Assembly: GCF_017301335.1 (NCBI RefSeq)
Contig: NZ_CP071247.1
Span: 2,046,001 to 2,110,000, forward strand
Reading direction: 5' to 3'
DNA: 64,000 bases
From: Marinobacter salinisoli
GTDB taxonomy: Bacteria > Pseudomonadota > Gammaproteobacteria > Pseudomonadales > Oleiphilaceae
The translations under genes and the position numbers were made by a program. This document shows, in pieces, positions 40,729-49,505 of this stretch; position 1 is the stretch's first letter, and each line of letters starts with the position of its first letter. The notes beneath the pieces were generated by a model that worked only from the letters and a program-made list of their open reading frames with translations, was not told the DNA's origin and ran no database searches.

Positions 40729-40854
40729 GGTACATCGTGCGTGTGAATCGGCTTGGGAATGTGGCCCCTTGCCAGTTTGGTGTCAAGGCTCGGGTGCCTG
40801 TCGGTTGTGTAGTAGACTGAGGGGAAAGTGCACCAGTAGGGGAGCCGTCGGGCC

Positions 40855-41211
40855 ATGAAAATCCAGAATTCCATTGAGACGAAACTAAAGCAGGCGTTCA
40901 GCGCCCAAGTCTTGCAGGTGGAAAATGAAAGCCACAAGCACAGCGTGCCGCCCAATTCGGAGACGCACTTCAAGGTCACGCTCGTTTGCCCTGACTTTGA
41001 GGGCCAGATGAAAGTGAAACGTCACCAGGCTATTTACCAAGTACTGGCCGAGGAGTTGGCGGGAGAGGTCCATGCGCTGGCGCTGCACCTGTATTCACCG
41101 GCAGAGTGGCAAGCCGCAGGTCAGGCCGCCCCAGACTCGCCCAATTGTCTGGGAGGTTCCAAAAAGGACCCTGCGATGGCGTCCCGGGCTGATCAGGGGG
41201 AAAGCGTATGA
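40855..41211 (+). CDS. bolA: BolA family protein
   Basis: A 118-residue protein with the BolA fold: IETKLKQAF at the start, SHFKV-like ETHFKVTLVCPDFEG, and KRHQAIYQVLAEEL with the conserved C-terminal His of the family. BolA acts with monothiol glutaredoxins in iron-sulfur handling and as a stress-responsive regulator. The last 20 residues are variable. Its stop overlaps the ATG of the YciO-like gene by four bases, so the two are co-translated. Confidence 0.92.
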   Translation: MKIQNSIETKLKQAFSAQVLQVENESHKHSVPPNSETHFKVTLVCPDFEGQMKVKRHQAIYQVLAEELAGEVHALALHLYSPAEWQAAGQAAPDSPNCLGGSKKDPAMASRADQGESV

Positions 41212-41831
41212 GTCAGTTTTTTCAGATTCATCCTGAGACGCCCCAGAAGCGGCTGATCAACCAGGCGGTGGAAATTCTTCGCCGCGGCGGCGTTGTCGTC
41301 TATCCGACCGATTCCGCCTATGCAGTTGGATGCCATCTGGGCGACAAACAAGCGGCGGATCGCATCAAACGCCTGCGGAAGCTGGATGACAAACACAACT
41401 TCACGCTGGTTTGCCGGGATCTGTCGGATATCGGCGTGTACGCCAAGGTGGATAACACCCAGTATCGGTTGCTCAAGAACTTCACCCCGGGGCCGTACAC
41501 TTTCATTCTGGATGCCACCGGAGAGGTGCCGCGGCGCTTGCTGCATCCCAAACGTCGTTCCGTCGGGGTCCGGGTTCCGGATAACGCTATCGTTCAGGCG
41601 TTACTGGGGGAGTTGGGTGAACCGATTATGAGCAGCACGCTGATCCTGCCGGGCGAAACCGAGCCGATGACGGATCCCTACGACATTCGTGAGACTTTGG
41701 AGCATGAGCTCGATCTGATTATCGATGGCGGGTTCTGCGGCATGGAAGCGACGACCGTGGTCGACTTTACGGGAGATGCTCCGGTCGTTACGAGGGTCGG
41801 CAAGGGCGATCCATCTCCCTTTGAAATCTAG
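41208..41831 (+). CDS. YciO/Sua5/TsaC-family protein (L-threonylcarbamoyladenylate synthase-like)
   Basis: A 207-residue protein of the YrdC-like fold: GGVVVYPTDSAYAVGC near 28-43, KHNFTLVCRDLSDIG near 62-76 and RRSVGVRVPDNAI near 118. The sequence is closest to the YciO branch, in which the threonylcarbamoyl-AMP synthase activity is weaker or unproven compared with TsaC. It could support t6A tRNA modification. It is coupled to bolA and ends two bases from the stop of a convergent gene. Confidence 0.88.
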   Translation: MSQFFQIHPETPQKRLINQAVEILRRGGVVVYPTDSAYAVGCHLGDKQAADRIKRLRKLDDKHNFTLVCRDLSDIGVYAKVDNTQYRLLKNFTPGPYTFILDATGEVPRRLLHPKRRSVGVRVPDNAIVQALLGELGEPIMSSTLILPGETEPMTDPYDIRETLEHELDLIIDGGFCGMEATTVVDFTGDAPVVTRVGKGDPSPFEI

Positions 41832-41833
41832 CC

Positions 41834-42487
41834 TCAGGCCCGGGCGTTCAGGCTGAATGCGTAGCCGCGTTGCTCGCTGGCGTTCTCAAGCGGTCCGCTG
41901 GCTACCGAACGACGCAGGTTGTCGTAACGGTGGACCAGGTCCTGTAGTCCGTTGAACTGCTCCTGATCGCTGACCAGGGTCTCCAGCAGGTGATTATTCA
42001 CCCCGTAGGCCTGGCTTAGTTTCATGGCGTTATCGACGAAGTGTAAGGTAGGTTCATTGATGCTCAGCCGGTTGAATGCCTCTTTGAATGGCTTGTTCAG
42101 ATTCAGATCGCGGCCGATCTGCTTCAGTTTGTCTTGCGGCGCATCGCCGCTGAGCTGAATAGTGCCTTGCTCTCCTTTGCCGACATCCAGCTTGGTGGCC
42201 GGGTGCAGGTCGAACTCGGCAAGTTTGTGCCGCAGGGTTTCTCGCAGCATGGCAAGGTCCTGCCCCACGTTCTGCTTGTATTCGTCAACCGTCAGCTTCC
42301 GGGATTTAACTTTCGCCAGGTCGGCAATGTCGTTACCGGAAGGCGTGAAGCGGTCATCGCCGGGGCCCGTCACCGCGTCGGGCGCTTTCGACGGCACGGG
42401 ACGGGCGTTGGCTTGATTGGCCGGTCGCTTTTCCAACGCTTGCTGAAACTGGGCGCCTGCCCGGATCAGGGATGTCAGCAGAGACAT
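41834..42487 (-). CDS. Hypothetical protein, soluble and helical
   Basis: A 217-residue protein that I do not recognise. It starts with an amphipathic helix (SLLTSLIRAGAQFQQAL), then a proline/alanine-rich linker, and then a mostly helical, charged body including LTVDEYKQNVGQDLAMLRETL and LHFVDNAMKLSQAYGVNN. There is no signal peptide, membrane span or cysteine. The start has GAGTCCTCC-complement spacing typical of a ribosome-binding site (GGAGGACTCTCAGTT before ATG on the coding strand). It is placed tail to tail with the YciO-like gene. The function is unknown. Confidence 0.75.
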   Translation of the reverse strand: MSLLTSLIRAGAQFQQALEKRPANQANARPVPSKAPDAVTGPGDDRFTPSGNDIADLAKVKSRKLTVDEYKQNVGQDLAMLRETLRHKLAEFDLHPATKLDVGKGEQGTIQLSGDAPQDKLKQIGRDLNLNKPFKEAFNRLSINEPTLHFVDNAMKLSQAYGVNNHLLETLVSDQEQFNGLQDLVHRYDNLRRSVASGPLENASEQRGYAFSLNARA

Positions 42488-42584
42488 AACTGAGAGTCCT
42501 CCAGCGGCTTACGTTCTCGTTTGCCAAATTGAATGGTCAGGACTCTGAAAGCAGGTTTTGGGCCAGATTCGTCGCGGTCTTGTC

Positions 42585-43226
42585 TTAGCCTCGATGGTCA
42601 GAGACAAACGGATTGGTTTTGCGCTCCTGTCCAAAGGTGGACATAGGGCCATGGCCGGGAATGAAGGCGACTTCATCGCCCAGAGGGAACAGCTTTTCCT
42701 GAATAGAGCGAACCAGAGTGGCGTGGTCGCCCTTGGGGAAATCTGTTCTGCCAATGGAGCCCTGGAACAGCACGTCGCCCACGATAGCGAGCTGGCTGGG
42801 TGCGTGGTAGAAGACAACGTGGCCAGGCGTGTGCCCGGGGCAATGGAGCACCTCAAGCGTCTGGTTGCCGATGGTGACCTGATCGCCTTCATGCAACCAG
42901 CGGTCGGGGGTGAAGGATTCCGGCGCTGGAAAGCCAAACATCTGCGCCTGTTGTGGCAAGCCAACGATCCAGAAGTTGTCGCCCTCATGAGGCCCGACGA
43001 TGGAAATGCCCAGTGCCCTTGCCAGTTCGGCGGTACCGCCGGCATGATCAATGTGGGCGTGGGTCAACAGGATCGTCTCAACGGTAAGCCCTTCCTCCTC
43101 AATCGCCGCCCGGATACGCTCCAGATCACCGCCAGGATCTACCACGGCCGCTTTTCTGGTGTCCTCGCACCAGAGCAGGGAGCAGTTTTGCTGAAATGGG
43201 GTGACAGGAACAATGCGGTATTTCAT
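42585..43226 (-). CDS. Metallo-beta-lactamase-fold hydrolase (YcbL/glyoxalase II-like)
   Basis: A 213-residue metallohydrolase with the [10 protein letters not shown] metal motif, GPHEGDNFW, a later CPGHTPGHV His and a second Asp in [18 protein letters not shown]. The pattern matches the short YcbL-type glyoxalase II-like hydrolases, which lack the C-terminal helical domain of classical GloB. It may hydrolyse lactoylglutathione or a related thioester. The frame runs further upstream, but [17 protein letters not shown] is the family start and has AAAGGCG ahead of it. Confidence 0.88.
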   Translation of the reverse strand: MKYRIVPVTPFQQNCSLLWCEDTRKAAVVDPGGDLERIRAAIEEEGLTVETILLTHAHIDHAGGTAELARALGISIVGPHEGDNFWIVGLPQQAQMFGFPAPESFTPDRWLHEGDQVTIGNQTLEVLHCPGHTPGHVVFYHAPSQLAIVGDVLFQGSIGRTDFPKGDHATLVRSIQEKLFPLGDEVAFIPGHGPMSTFGQERKTNPFVSDHRG

Positions 43227-43496
43227 CAGTTGTCGCCTTTCTGAAAAAAATAATGGCACAGGGTAATGCTTGGAGCGGTTCATGCAAGCAGAGAACCAAT
43301 GGGGCACGCGCAACGGTGCTTTGTGGGTATGGAAAAAAGGGCGAAGGCTGTGACTTACCCCTCATACCGGCACATCCATCTGGCCGATAATTGAAATGAA
43401 AGCTATTACTTCTTGGAATTAGAGGTACGCAAGAGTTGCCGTTCGCTGGCCAATTCAGCGGACCTCAAGGATGTATCCTGCGGAGAGGTGGTTCAT

Positions 43497-44438
43497 ATGG
43501 ATATGGCGAAACCGGGTTTATACCCGATGGCGTTAGCGGCCCTGATGGTGATGGGTTGTGGCGGCGGCGGTGGCGGTGGTAATGATGGCGCAAGTACTCA
43601 GAATCAGACGGTACAGACATCGACACCACTTACTCTGGACACTAGCGGGCTGGCTGATCAGAAAGTTGCGCTCCGGGAAGAGTCGGACTTTTCCGTCACA
43701 ATGGAGACGTATTCGGTGGTCAGCAGTATTGTGGTTTTATTCGAGGACATCGAGAGCTCTCTGAGCGCGCAGTCTACTGACGCCGGGGCGGTTGCTTGCG
43801 CCAATCCAGAGGGAGGCGTCACGTACAGCGAGAGCGGTGATCAGGCCAGGGGCAGTTACCAGTACTCTTTCGATAATTGCCGGGTCGATACGTCCTCTTA
43901 CGGTACCTATGTGCTCAATGGCATACAAAGTGGCAGCTATACCGTGTCGAGCACCGGCAGCGAGATCGATATCACGTTGCAATTCGACCTGTCCGGCCAA
44001 CAGTTGAACTCGGAGGGTGAGAGCCGGGATTTCAAGGTGTACGGCAGCTTGGTCAACGAGAGTGATTACCGGAGCGAGACGCAGGTAGACGTGAGCGTCT
44101 ACTGGCCGGCGCTTGAGGTGATAGTCGGAGACGACTATTTCGCGCTGCGGGATTCGTATTATGACTATCTCGAAATTGATGGCCAGATTTGGCTTGCCTG
44201 GAATGCCGACGTGATCAGTTCTGTTCAGGGTGGATCGCTCTCCTTCACTACACCGTCGACGTTGATTCGTGGTGAAGGCGAGAGTTGCCCGAGTGATGGA
44301 CATCTGATGCTGGAAGGGGATGGCACGCTCGAGATTCGCTATGGCGCGAGTTCTGGTCGTGGCGTTGGCGTCGAAGTGTTATTGAACGGCAGTGAAGTCG
44401 CGTACGTTGACAGCTGCAGTTCCTACCTTCCGTTCTAG
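43497..44438 (+). CDS. Hypothetical lipoprotein with poly-glycine linker
   Basis: A 313-residue protein. The first 18 residues form a short signal peptide ending LMVMGC, acceptable as a lipobox, immediately followed by seven glycines, which is common in anchored surface proteins of marine bacteria. The mature part is acidic, serine- and tyrosine-rich and mostly predicted beta (SYQYSFDNC, DITLQFDLSGQQL), with cysteines spaced as two possible disulfides. No known domain is recognised. ATG 43497 follows GGAGAGG by 11 bases; earlier in-frame codons would place charged residues before the signal peptide. It stands alone and ends at a hairpin. Confidence 0.75.
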   Translation: MDMAKPGLYPMALAALMVMGCGGGGGGGNDGASTQNQTVQTSTPLTLDTSGLADQKVALREESDFSVTMETYSVVSSIVVLFEDIESSLSAQSTDAGAVACANPEGGVTYSESGDQARGSYQYSFDNCRVDTSSYGTYVLNGIQSGSYTVSSTGSEIDITLQFDLSGQQLNSEGESRDFKVYGSLVNESDYRSETQVDVSVYWPALEVIVGDDYFALRDSYYDYLEIDGQIWLAWNADVISSVQGGSLSFTTPSTLIRGEGESCPSDGHLMLEGDGTLEIRYGASSGRGVGVEVLLNGSEVAYVDSCSSYLPF

Positions 44439-44457
44439 ATTCTGCTTCCAGTGAATT

Positions 44458-44486
44458 GGGGCTGGCGTCTGCAAATCGCCGGCCCC
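44458..44486 (+). terminator. Probable terminator after the poly-glycine lipoprotein gene
   Basis: A ten-base stem GGGGCTGGCG with CGCCGGCCCC (one G-U pair) around a nine-base loop, 20 bases after the stop and followed by a mixed pyrimidine stretch TTCGTCTTTCG. Termination strength is uncertain because the T run is broken. Confidence 0.6.
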
Positions 44487-44661
44487 TTCGTCTTTCGAAT
44501 CGTCTCACCACTGGCTATTCTGAGACAAATTGCCCCTCCGGTTTCGACGACTCAAGATGGCCTCGCCCATCATTCTCCTGACGCTCCCTTGAACTTGGCC
44601 TCCTGGCCAACGATGATTGCGTTCTTGTTACGGGCGATCCCTCTTCTTGGAGTTTTGTTGA

Positions 44662-45576
44662 ATGCCAGTCATGGTTCAGGCCCTGGTGCCTGTATTCGCG
44701 TTGATCATGTTGGGGCACCTGTTCCGGCGCCTTGAATTTCCCAGCGTGGATTTCTGGCCGCAGGCCGAGCGTTTTACCTATTACGTGCTGTTCCCGGCCA
44801 TGCTGGTGTTTAAGCTTGGGCAAGCAAAGCTGCCGCCATCGGCTTATGCCGACATAGCAATGATCATCATCGCTATGCTGCTGTCCATGACCGCCATGTT
44901 GGCCGTCGCCCAGTGGTTCTGGCGCTGGAGTGGTCCTGTTTTTTCATCGGTGTATCAGGGGGCGATTCGCTTCAATTCCTACGTGGGGTTGGCGGCCGGG
45001 GGCATGTTGCTGGGTGATGAGGGGCTGTCACTGACCGCAATCGCCGTCGCGGTCATGGTGCCGTTGCTAAATCTGATGTGCATCCTGATGTTTTCGCTGG
45101 TGGCCACCGAGGGATCGGTGCGTTTGCGGCCGGTACTGAAGGCCATAGCGACCAATCCATTAATTGTCGGATCGGTGCTCGGCGTGCTCTGGAGTTTTTT
45201 TCAGATTGGCTTTCATCCCTTGCTAGCCGGCATCTTGTCGCCACTGAGTAATCTGGCTCTGCCGATGGGATTGATGACCGTAGGCGCCGGGTTGCAGTTG
45301 AAGGCGCTGCGCGGCGGCACAACGCCATTCCTGGTTGCTTCCGTCCTGAAGTTGCTGGCGTTTCCTTTGATGACAGCCGGCTTGGCACTGGCGCTCGGCC
45401 TTGAAGGAACTCTGGTGCAGGTGGTGGTGTTGCTGGCGAGCCTGCCGACCGCTACCTCGGCTTACATTCTGGCTCGCCAGCTGGGTGGGGATGCGCCGCT
45501 GATGGCGGGGATCATCAGTGGCCAAACCCTGCTGGCGATGGCGTCAATTCCCCTGATGCTCGGCATCCTTTGGTAG
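44662..45576 (+). CDS. AEC (auxin efflux carrier) family transporter
   Basis: A 304-residue inner-membrane protein with about ten hydrophobic spans and the typical AEC opening MVQALVPVFALIMLGHLFRR, plus GLAAGGMLLGDEGLS and LPTATSAYILARQLGG near the end. Bacterial members carry malate, malonate or other small anions, but the substrate cannot be read from sequence. Its last 33 bases overlap the end of znuA on the opposite strand. Confidence 0.9.
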   Translation: MPVMVQALVPVFALIMLGHLFRRLEFPSVDFWPQAERFTYYVLFPAMLVFKLGQAKLPPSAYADIAMIIIAMLLSMTAMLAVAQWFWRWSGPVFSSVYQGAIRFNSYVGLAAGGMLLGDEGLSLTAIAVAVMVPLLNLMCILMFSLVATEGSVRLRPVLKAIATNPLIVGSVLGVLWSFFQIGFHPLLAGILSPLSNLALPMGLMTVGAGLQLKALRGGTTPFLVASVLKLLAFPLMTAGLALALGLEGTLVQVVVLLASLPTATSAYILARQLGGDAPLMAGIISGQTLLAMASIPLMLGILW

Positions 45577-46476
45577 GCAATGGATTGCGGCCTCGGCAAT
45601 GCCTGCGAGGAATGCTTCATACCCATCCGCACCAGGCTCGATATCGCTGGCGAGGGGGTCCCAGCTGCTGAAACGCACGTCCAGCCCGTCGGTAATGGAT
45701 GACCACCATTGTTGATTGAATTGGGGCTCGGTCAGAATGCACGCGTTGCCTGCGGCCTCAAGCTTGGATTGAACTTCTTGAATGTGCCTCGCGCCCGGCG
45801 AAAGAGCGGGGTTAAGTGTAAGTACACCCTGAAGGTCGAGGTCAAAATGTTCGGCAAACCGGGTGAATGCATCGTGGTAGGCGAAGAGACTGACGCCCTC
45901 CAAAACCGCCAGGCGCGACTGGATGTCCGCTTCGGTCTCGGCCAGGCTCGCTTCGAAATCGGCCAGGTTCTGATCGAGGCGCTGGGAATCCATGCCCTCG
46001 AGATTGGCCAGTGTGTCACGGATGGTGTGCGCCATTTCCAGCGCCAGTGCGGGATCAATCCAGATGTGCGGATCCTCTCCGGCTTCGTGGTGGTGGCCAT
46101 CCCCGTGCTCGGCGTGATGTCCATGGTGGTGGTCGTCACCGACCTCTTCGGTGGACAGGGCGGTTACCCGGCCATGGAAATCTTCGCTGTCTAACAGACG
46201 AGTGAGAAAGCTTTCCATGCTCGGCCCCACCCAGAAAATGGCATCGGCGCTCTCCAGAGCCCTCCGTTGTGATGGGCGCATGGTATAGGTGTGCGGACTG
46301 GACCCTTCGGGAACCAGGGTTGTGATCTCTACCGTGTCACCCGCTACTGCGTGTACCAGAAGGGTGAGCGGCTTGATTGAGGTGACCACTTCGGTGGCTG
46401 CGGAATGGCTCGGGGCAATGGCCAGGCTGGCGAAGGCCATTATTGCGCTCAGGAGAAAAGCGTTGCGTTGGGGCAT
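45544..46476 (-). CDS. znuA: Zinc ABC transporter periplasmic binding protein
   Basis: A 310-residue cluster A-I solute-binding protein. A signal peptide (MPQRNAFLLSAIMAFASLAI, then APSHS) precedes VVTSIKPLTLLVHAVAG. The zinc ligands include His in GSSPHTYTM, and a mobile histidine-rich loop (DDHHHGHHAEHGDGHHHEAG, about 115-135) precedes DPHIWIDP. A Zur-like palindrome sits 25 bases upstream. The permease and ATPase genes (znuB, znuC) and zur are not in this window, although they commonly lie next to znuA. The ATG at 46476 is the family start. Confidence 0.95.
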   Translation of the reverse strand: MPQRNAFLLSAIMAFASLAIAPSHSAATEVVTSIKPLTLLVHAVAGDTVEITTLVPEGSSPHTYTMRPSQRRALESADAIFWVGPSMESFLTRLLDSEDFHGRVTALSTEEVGDDHHHGHHAEHGDGHHHEAGEDPHIWIDPALALEMAHTIRDTLANLEGMDSQRLDQNLADFEASLAETEADIQSRLAVLEGVSLFAYHDAFTRFAEHFDLDLQGVLTLNPALSPGARHIQEVQSKLEAAGNACILTEPQFNQQWWSSITDGLDVRFSSWDPLASDIEPGADGYEAFLAGIAEAAIHCLPKDAEHQGN

Positions 46477-46500
46477 GGGAAGTCCAAAACGGATTAATTG

Positions 46501-46521
46501 AAACGTTATAATATAACATTT
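46501..46521. promoter_or_regulatory. Zur box upstream of znuA
   Basis: A 21-base near-perfect palindrome centred on GTTATAATATAAC, flanked by AAAC and ATTT, agrees with the gammaproteobacterial Zur operator as I remember it. It ends 25 bases before the znuA start and should mediate repression when zinc is plentiful. Confidence 0.88.
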
Positions 46522-46657
46522 TTGGGGCTGGGCAAAAGCACCTCGTTTTCGCGGGCCAGATAGACGCCATTTGCCCCGTGCCACTCATGCGAAATTACAA
46601 TCAGGCCGCTATAATGCCGCCTTTATTCAACGGCCACCGATTTTTCAGGAAGGTTTC

Positions 46658-48142
46658 ATGACTGTACGTACCCGAATTGCTCCGTCACCCACAGGTGATC
46701 CTCACGTTGGTACCGCCTACGTGGCCCTTTTCAACCTTTGCTTTGCGCGCCAGCACGGCGGACAGTTTATCCTGCGCATTGAGGATACCGATCAGGCGCG
46801 GAGTACCGCCGAATCGGAGCAGGATATTCTGACGGCGCTGCGTTGGCTTGGGCTGAACTGGGACGAGGGTCCGGATGTTGGCGGGCCCCACGGGCCATAC
46901 CGGCAGTCAGAGCGCAAGGATATGTATCGTCAGTACGCGGAAGATCTGGTGACTGCCGGTCATGCGTTTTACTGCTTCCGGACCCCAGAGGAGTTGGACG
47001 CAATCCGGGAGGAACGCAAGGCGCAGGGGTTGAATCCGGGTATCAAGGGTGATCTCGAATTGCCCGACGAAGAGGTGAAGCGTCGTCTGGACGCCGGGGA
47101 GGCGTATGTTATTCGGATGAAGGTTCCTGATGAGGGTGTCTGCGAGATTCAGGATATGCTCCGTGGCACCATCGAGATTGATTGGGCCCAGGTGGATTGC
47201 CAGATCCTGCTGAAATCCGATGGTATGCCGACTTATCACCTCGCCAACGTGGTGGATGACCACCTGATGGGCATTACCCATGTCTTGCGTGGTGAAGAGT
47301 GGATCAACTCGGCACCCAAGCACAAGCTGCTGTATGAATACTTCGGCTGGGCGATGCCGGAGCTGTGTCACCTGCCGTTGTTGCGCAATCCAGACAAGAG
47401 CAAGTTGTCCAAGCGCAAGAACCCCACCAGCATCAACTTCTATGAGCGGATGGGGTTTCTGCCCGAAGCGGTGACCAACTATCTGGGCCGCATGGGCTGG
47501 TCGATGCCCGACGAGCGGGAAAAATTCTCGCTGGATGAGATGATCGAAAACTTCGACATTCAGCGCGTATCCCTCGGCGGGCCCGTGTTTGATGTGGAAA
47601 AGCTGCGCTGGCTGAACGGGCAGTGGCTTCGGGAAGAGCTCTCTGATGAGCAGTTCATGGCGCGTATGGGGCAGTGGTGGTTCAATCCAGATGCTCTTGC
47701 GGCGCTGATTCCTCATATCAAGGGCAGGGCGGAGGTGTTTTCCGATGTCGCACCGATGGCTCAGTTCATGTTCTCGGGCATGCTCGACCTGACTGCCGAA
47801 GACTTCGAGCACAACAAGCTGGACCACGCCCAGATCAAGCGGGTGTTGCAGTTTGCACTATGGAAGCTGGAGGCCCAGCGTCACTGGAGCAAGGACAACA
47901 TTTTTGCCGACATCAAGTTCCTGGCCAAGGCCATGGAGCTGAAGATGGGGGACTTCATGTTCTCGATCTTCGTGGCCATTGCCGGTACACCCAACTCCTG
48001 GTCGGTGATGGACTCCATGGCGCTGTTGGGGCCGGACATGACCCGCTCCCGGTTGCGCCATGCGTTGGAAGTTCTGGGCGGCGTGTCCAAGAAAGAGACC
48101 AAGCGGCTGGAAAAAGAATACGCCCAATTGAGCGCCGAATAA
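46658..48142 (+). CDS. gltX: Glutamyl-tRNA synthetase
   Basis: A 494-residue class I synthetase that charges tRNA-Glu. The HIGH-type motif is HVGT (16-19) in [12 protein letters not shown], and the KMSKS-type motif is KLSKR (249-253). The C-terminal anticodon-binding helical region is complete. The longer frame from 46571 is ignored because [15 protein letters not shown] is the family start and AGGAAGG lies just ahead. It is followed after a promoter by tRNA-Ala and tRNA-Glu, so enzyme and substrate are neighbours. Confidence 0.98.
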   Translation: MTVRTRIAPSPTGDPHVGTAYVALFNLCFARQHGGQFILRIEDTDQARSTAESEQDILTALRWLGLNWDEGPDVGGPHGPYRQSERKDMYRQYAEDLVTAGHAFYCFRTPEELDAIREERKAQGLNPGIKGDLELPDEEVKRRLDAGEAYVIRMKVPDEGVCEIQDMLRGTIEIDWAQVDCQILLKSDGMPTYHLANVVDDHLMGITHVLRGEEWINSAPKHKLLYEYFGWAMPELCHLPLLRNPDKSKLSKRKNPTSINFYERMGFLPEAVTNYLGRMGWSMPDEREKFSLDEMIENFDIQRVSLGGPVFDVEKLRWLNGQWLREELSDEQFMARMGQWWFNPDALAALIPHIKGRAEVFSDVAPMAQFMFSGMLDLTAEDFEHNKLDHAQIKRVLQFALWKLEAQRHWSKDNIFADIKFLAKAMELKMGDFMFSIFVAIAGTPNSWSVMDSMALLGPDMTRSRLRHALEVLGGVSKKETKRLEKEYAQLSAE

Positions 48143-48213
48143 CCGTTTTGATCACGGATTGAACGGCGTGAACAGGGATGTTCAGAAAACTGAAAAAAAG
48201 TGCATTTTAGTGG

Positions 48214-48242
48214 TTGACGCCCATAGGTCGGATCCTTAATAT
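48214..48242 (+). promoter_or_regulatory. Promoter of the tRNA-Ala/tRNA-Glu operon
   Basis: TTGACG (48214-48219), a 17-base spacer and TAATAT (48237-48242), with a GC-rich discriminator ACGCAGCC. Twenty-six of the first 33 bases match the initiator tRNA promoter at 30581. Confidence 0.88.
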
Positions 48243-48255
48243 ACGCAGCCGTTGA

Positions 48256-48331
48256 GGGGCCATAGCTCAGCTGGGAGAGCGCAACACTGGCAGTGTTGAG
48301 GTCGGCGGTTCGATCCCGCCTGGCTCCACCA
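48256..48331 (+). tRNA. tRNA-Ala (GGC)
   Basis: A 76-base cloverleaf with anticodon GGC in CTGGCAG and encoded CCA. The acceptor stem has the G3-T70 wobble pair that identifies tRNA-Ala. It is separated from tRNA-Glu by seven bases. Confidence 0.96.
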
Positions 48332-48338
48332 ATTTCTA

Positions 48339-48414
48339 GTCCCCTTCGTCTAGTGGCCTAGGACTCCGCCCTTTCACGGCGGCAACAGGGGTTCGAACCC
48401 CCTAGGGGACGCCA
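48339..48414 (+). tRNA. tRNA-Glu (TTC)
   Basis: A 76-base cloverleaf with anticodon TTC in CTTTCAC, acceptor GTCCCCT with AGGGGAC, discriminator G and encoded CCA. It is in one transcript with tRNA-Ala and is the substrate of the GltX encoded just upstream. Confidence 0.96.
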
Positions 48415-48450
48415 ATACGGCTTGACGGTTTAGTCCACCGGAAAGCCATC

Positions 48451-48478
48451 AAAAAAACCGCCTTCGGGCGGTTTTTTT
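48451..48478 (+). terminator. Intrinsic terminator of the tRNA operon
   Basis: A perfect 12-base stem, AAAAAAACCGCC with GGCGGTTTTTTT, closed by a TTCG tetraloop. The flanking A and T runs make it work in both directions, also serving the convergent gene at 48526. Confidence 0.95.
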
Positions 48479-48525
48479 GTGTCTGGAAGAAATGTTGGCT
48501 GGATGGGATTGGGCCCGGTATTGGT

Positions 48526-49377
48526 TTACCGGGCGGCGATAGCGCCTTTTCCCACGCCTTCGAATGCCTTCACTCGAATGGAGTCCGTCGGGAACTCCTT
48601 CTTGAGTTCGTCTGCGATGTGCGCAGCAATCAGCTCAACGGTTGTGTCGGTATCGAGCATGTAGACGCGGACTTCCGGAAGGGTCAGTTCGAATTCACCC
48701 TGATTGGCTTCGTACTCGAAGGTCACGTACGACACGCCGTCTTCGCCCACATGCCGCCGGACCACATCTTCCTCCGACCCTACATAAATATCCTGCCACA
48801 GCTTCGCCCAGCGTTGCTCCAGGGCTTCGTCGCGCAGGCCGTTGCGATCGATACGAATCGGTGAGCGGTGGCCGTGGGCAATACGCTGACAGTTGCCCAG
48901 GTGTTTCTTCAGTCCGTGAACATAGTGGTAGTAGGCACCCTGGATAACTTCTTCTCGCAGGTTCAGCTCGACCGAAATAACGTTGGCAGGCAGTACTGCT
49001 TTCAGTTCATTCTCCAGCAGTGTTGCCACGGCAGAAGGAAGCACCCGTTCGCTGGAAAGCCAGACAACCGCCTCGTCAGGGGAGCGGTGAACGATGGTTG
49101 AACCGTCCTGCAGTAGCCATTGGAAGGTGTCGGGCTGATCCTCATCCCAGGACAGGCCGGAGTAGCCTCGTGGAATGACCAGTCGATGATCGACGCGTTC
49201 ATCAATGACCTGCTTGATGGTGCGCTTCACATTGCTGAAATCAAACACCATCCCCTGTTCATCCAGCTCGCCACCAAGGACGACGTCGGCAATCCAGCTC
49301 TCGCCTACCAGTCCGCGGACGGGGTCGAGGTAGGCGAAATCGATGACAGTCAGGTTATCGACAAAAAGGTGATTCAT
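48526..49377 (-). CDS. Fused double T-fold protein, 6-carboxytetrahydropterin synthase-like
   Basis: A 283-residue protein made of two tandem 6-pyruvoyl-tetrahydropterin-synthase-like T-fold units. The first has FDFSNVKRTI and VDHRLVIP, matching the QueD DFxELK and LDHHYLN segments, but its usual HGH site reads LVGESW. The second supplies a His, the Cys and HGH of the zinc and catalytic site (YYHYVHGLKKHLGNCQRI, then AHGHRS) plus the C-terminal strand, but lacks the DF and DHH segments. One complete active site could therefore be shared between the halves. Pathway: tetrahydropterin or 7-deazaguanine (queuosine precursor) chemistry, not proven. ATG 49377 is the best start. Confidence 0.75.
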   Translation of the reverse strand: MNHLFVDNLTVIDFAYLDPVRGLVGESWIADVVLGGELDEQGMVFDFSNVKRTIKQVIDERVDHRLVIPRGYSGLSWDEDQPDTFQWLLQDGSTIVHRSPDEAVVWLSSERVLPSAVATLLENELKAVLPANVISVELNLREEVIQGAYYHYVHGLKKHLGNCQRIAHGHRSPIRIDRNGLRDEALEQRWAKLWQDIYVGSEEDVVRRHVGEDGVSYVTFEYEANQGEFELTLPEVRVYMLDTDTTVELIAAHIADELKKEFPTDSIRVKAFEGVGKGAIAAR

Positions 49378-49505
49378 TGAACATCCGGGGAGGGTGAAGT
49401 TGATTGACGCCAGAATTCTAGCAAAAATCACCGTTATAGGCAGTTCGGCATTCAGGCCGGTGCATTCAGGAGTTTCGAGGAGGCGTTATCATCGTCTTAA
49501 ATGCA

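Noticed and set aside
43413..43496. Earlier start for the poly-glycine lipoprotein
   Set aside because: It would place 28 mostly polar residues ahead of the signal peptide, whereas ATG 43497 follows a GGAGAGG site.
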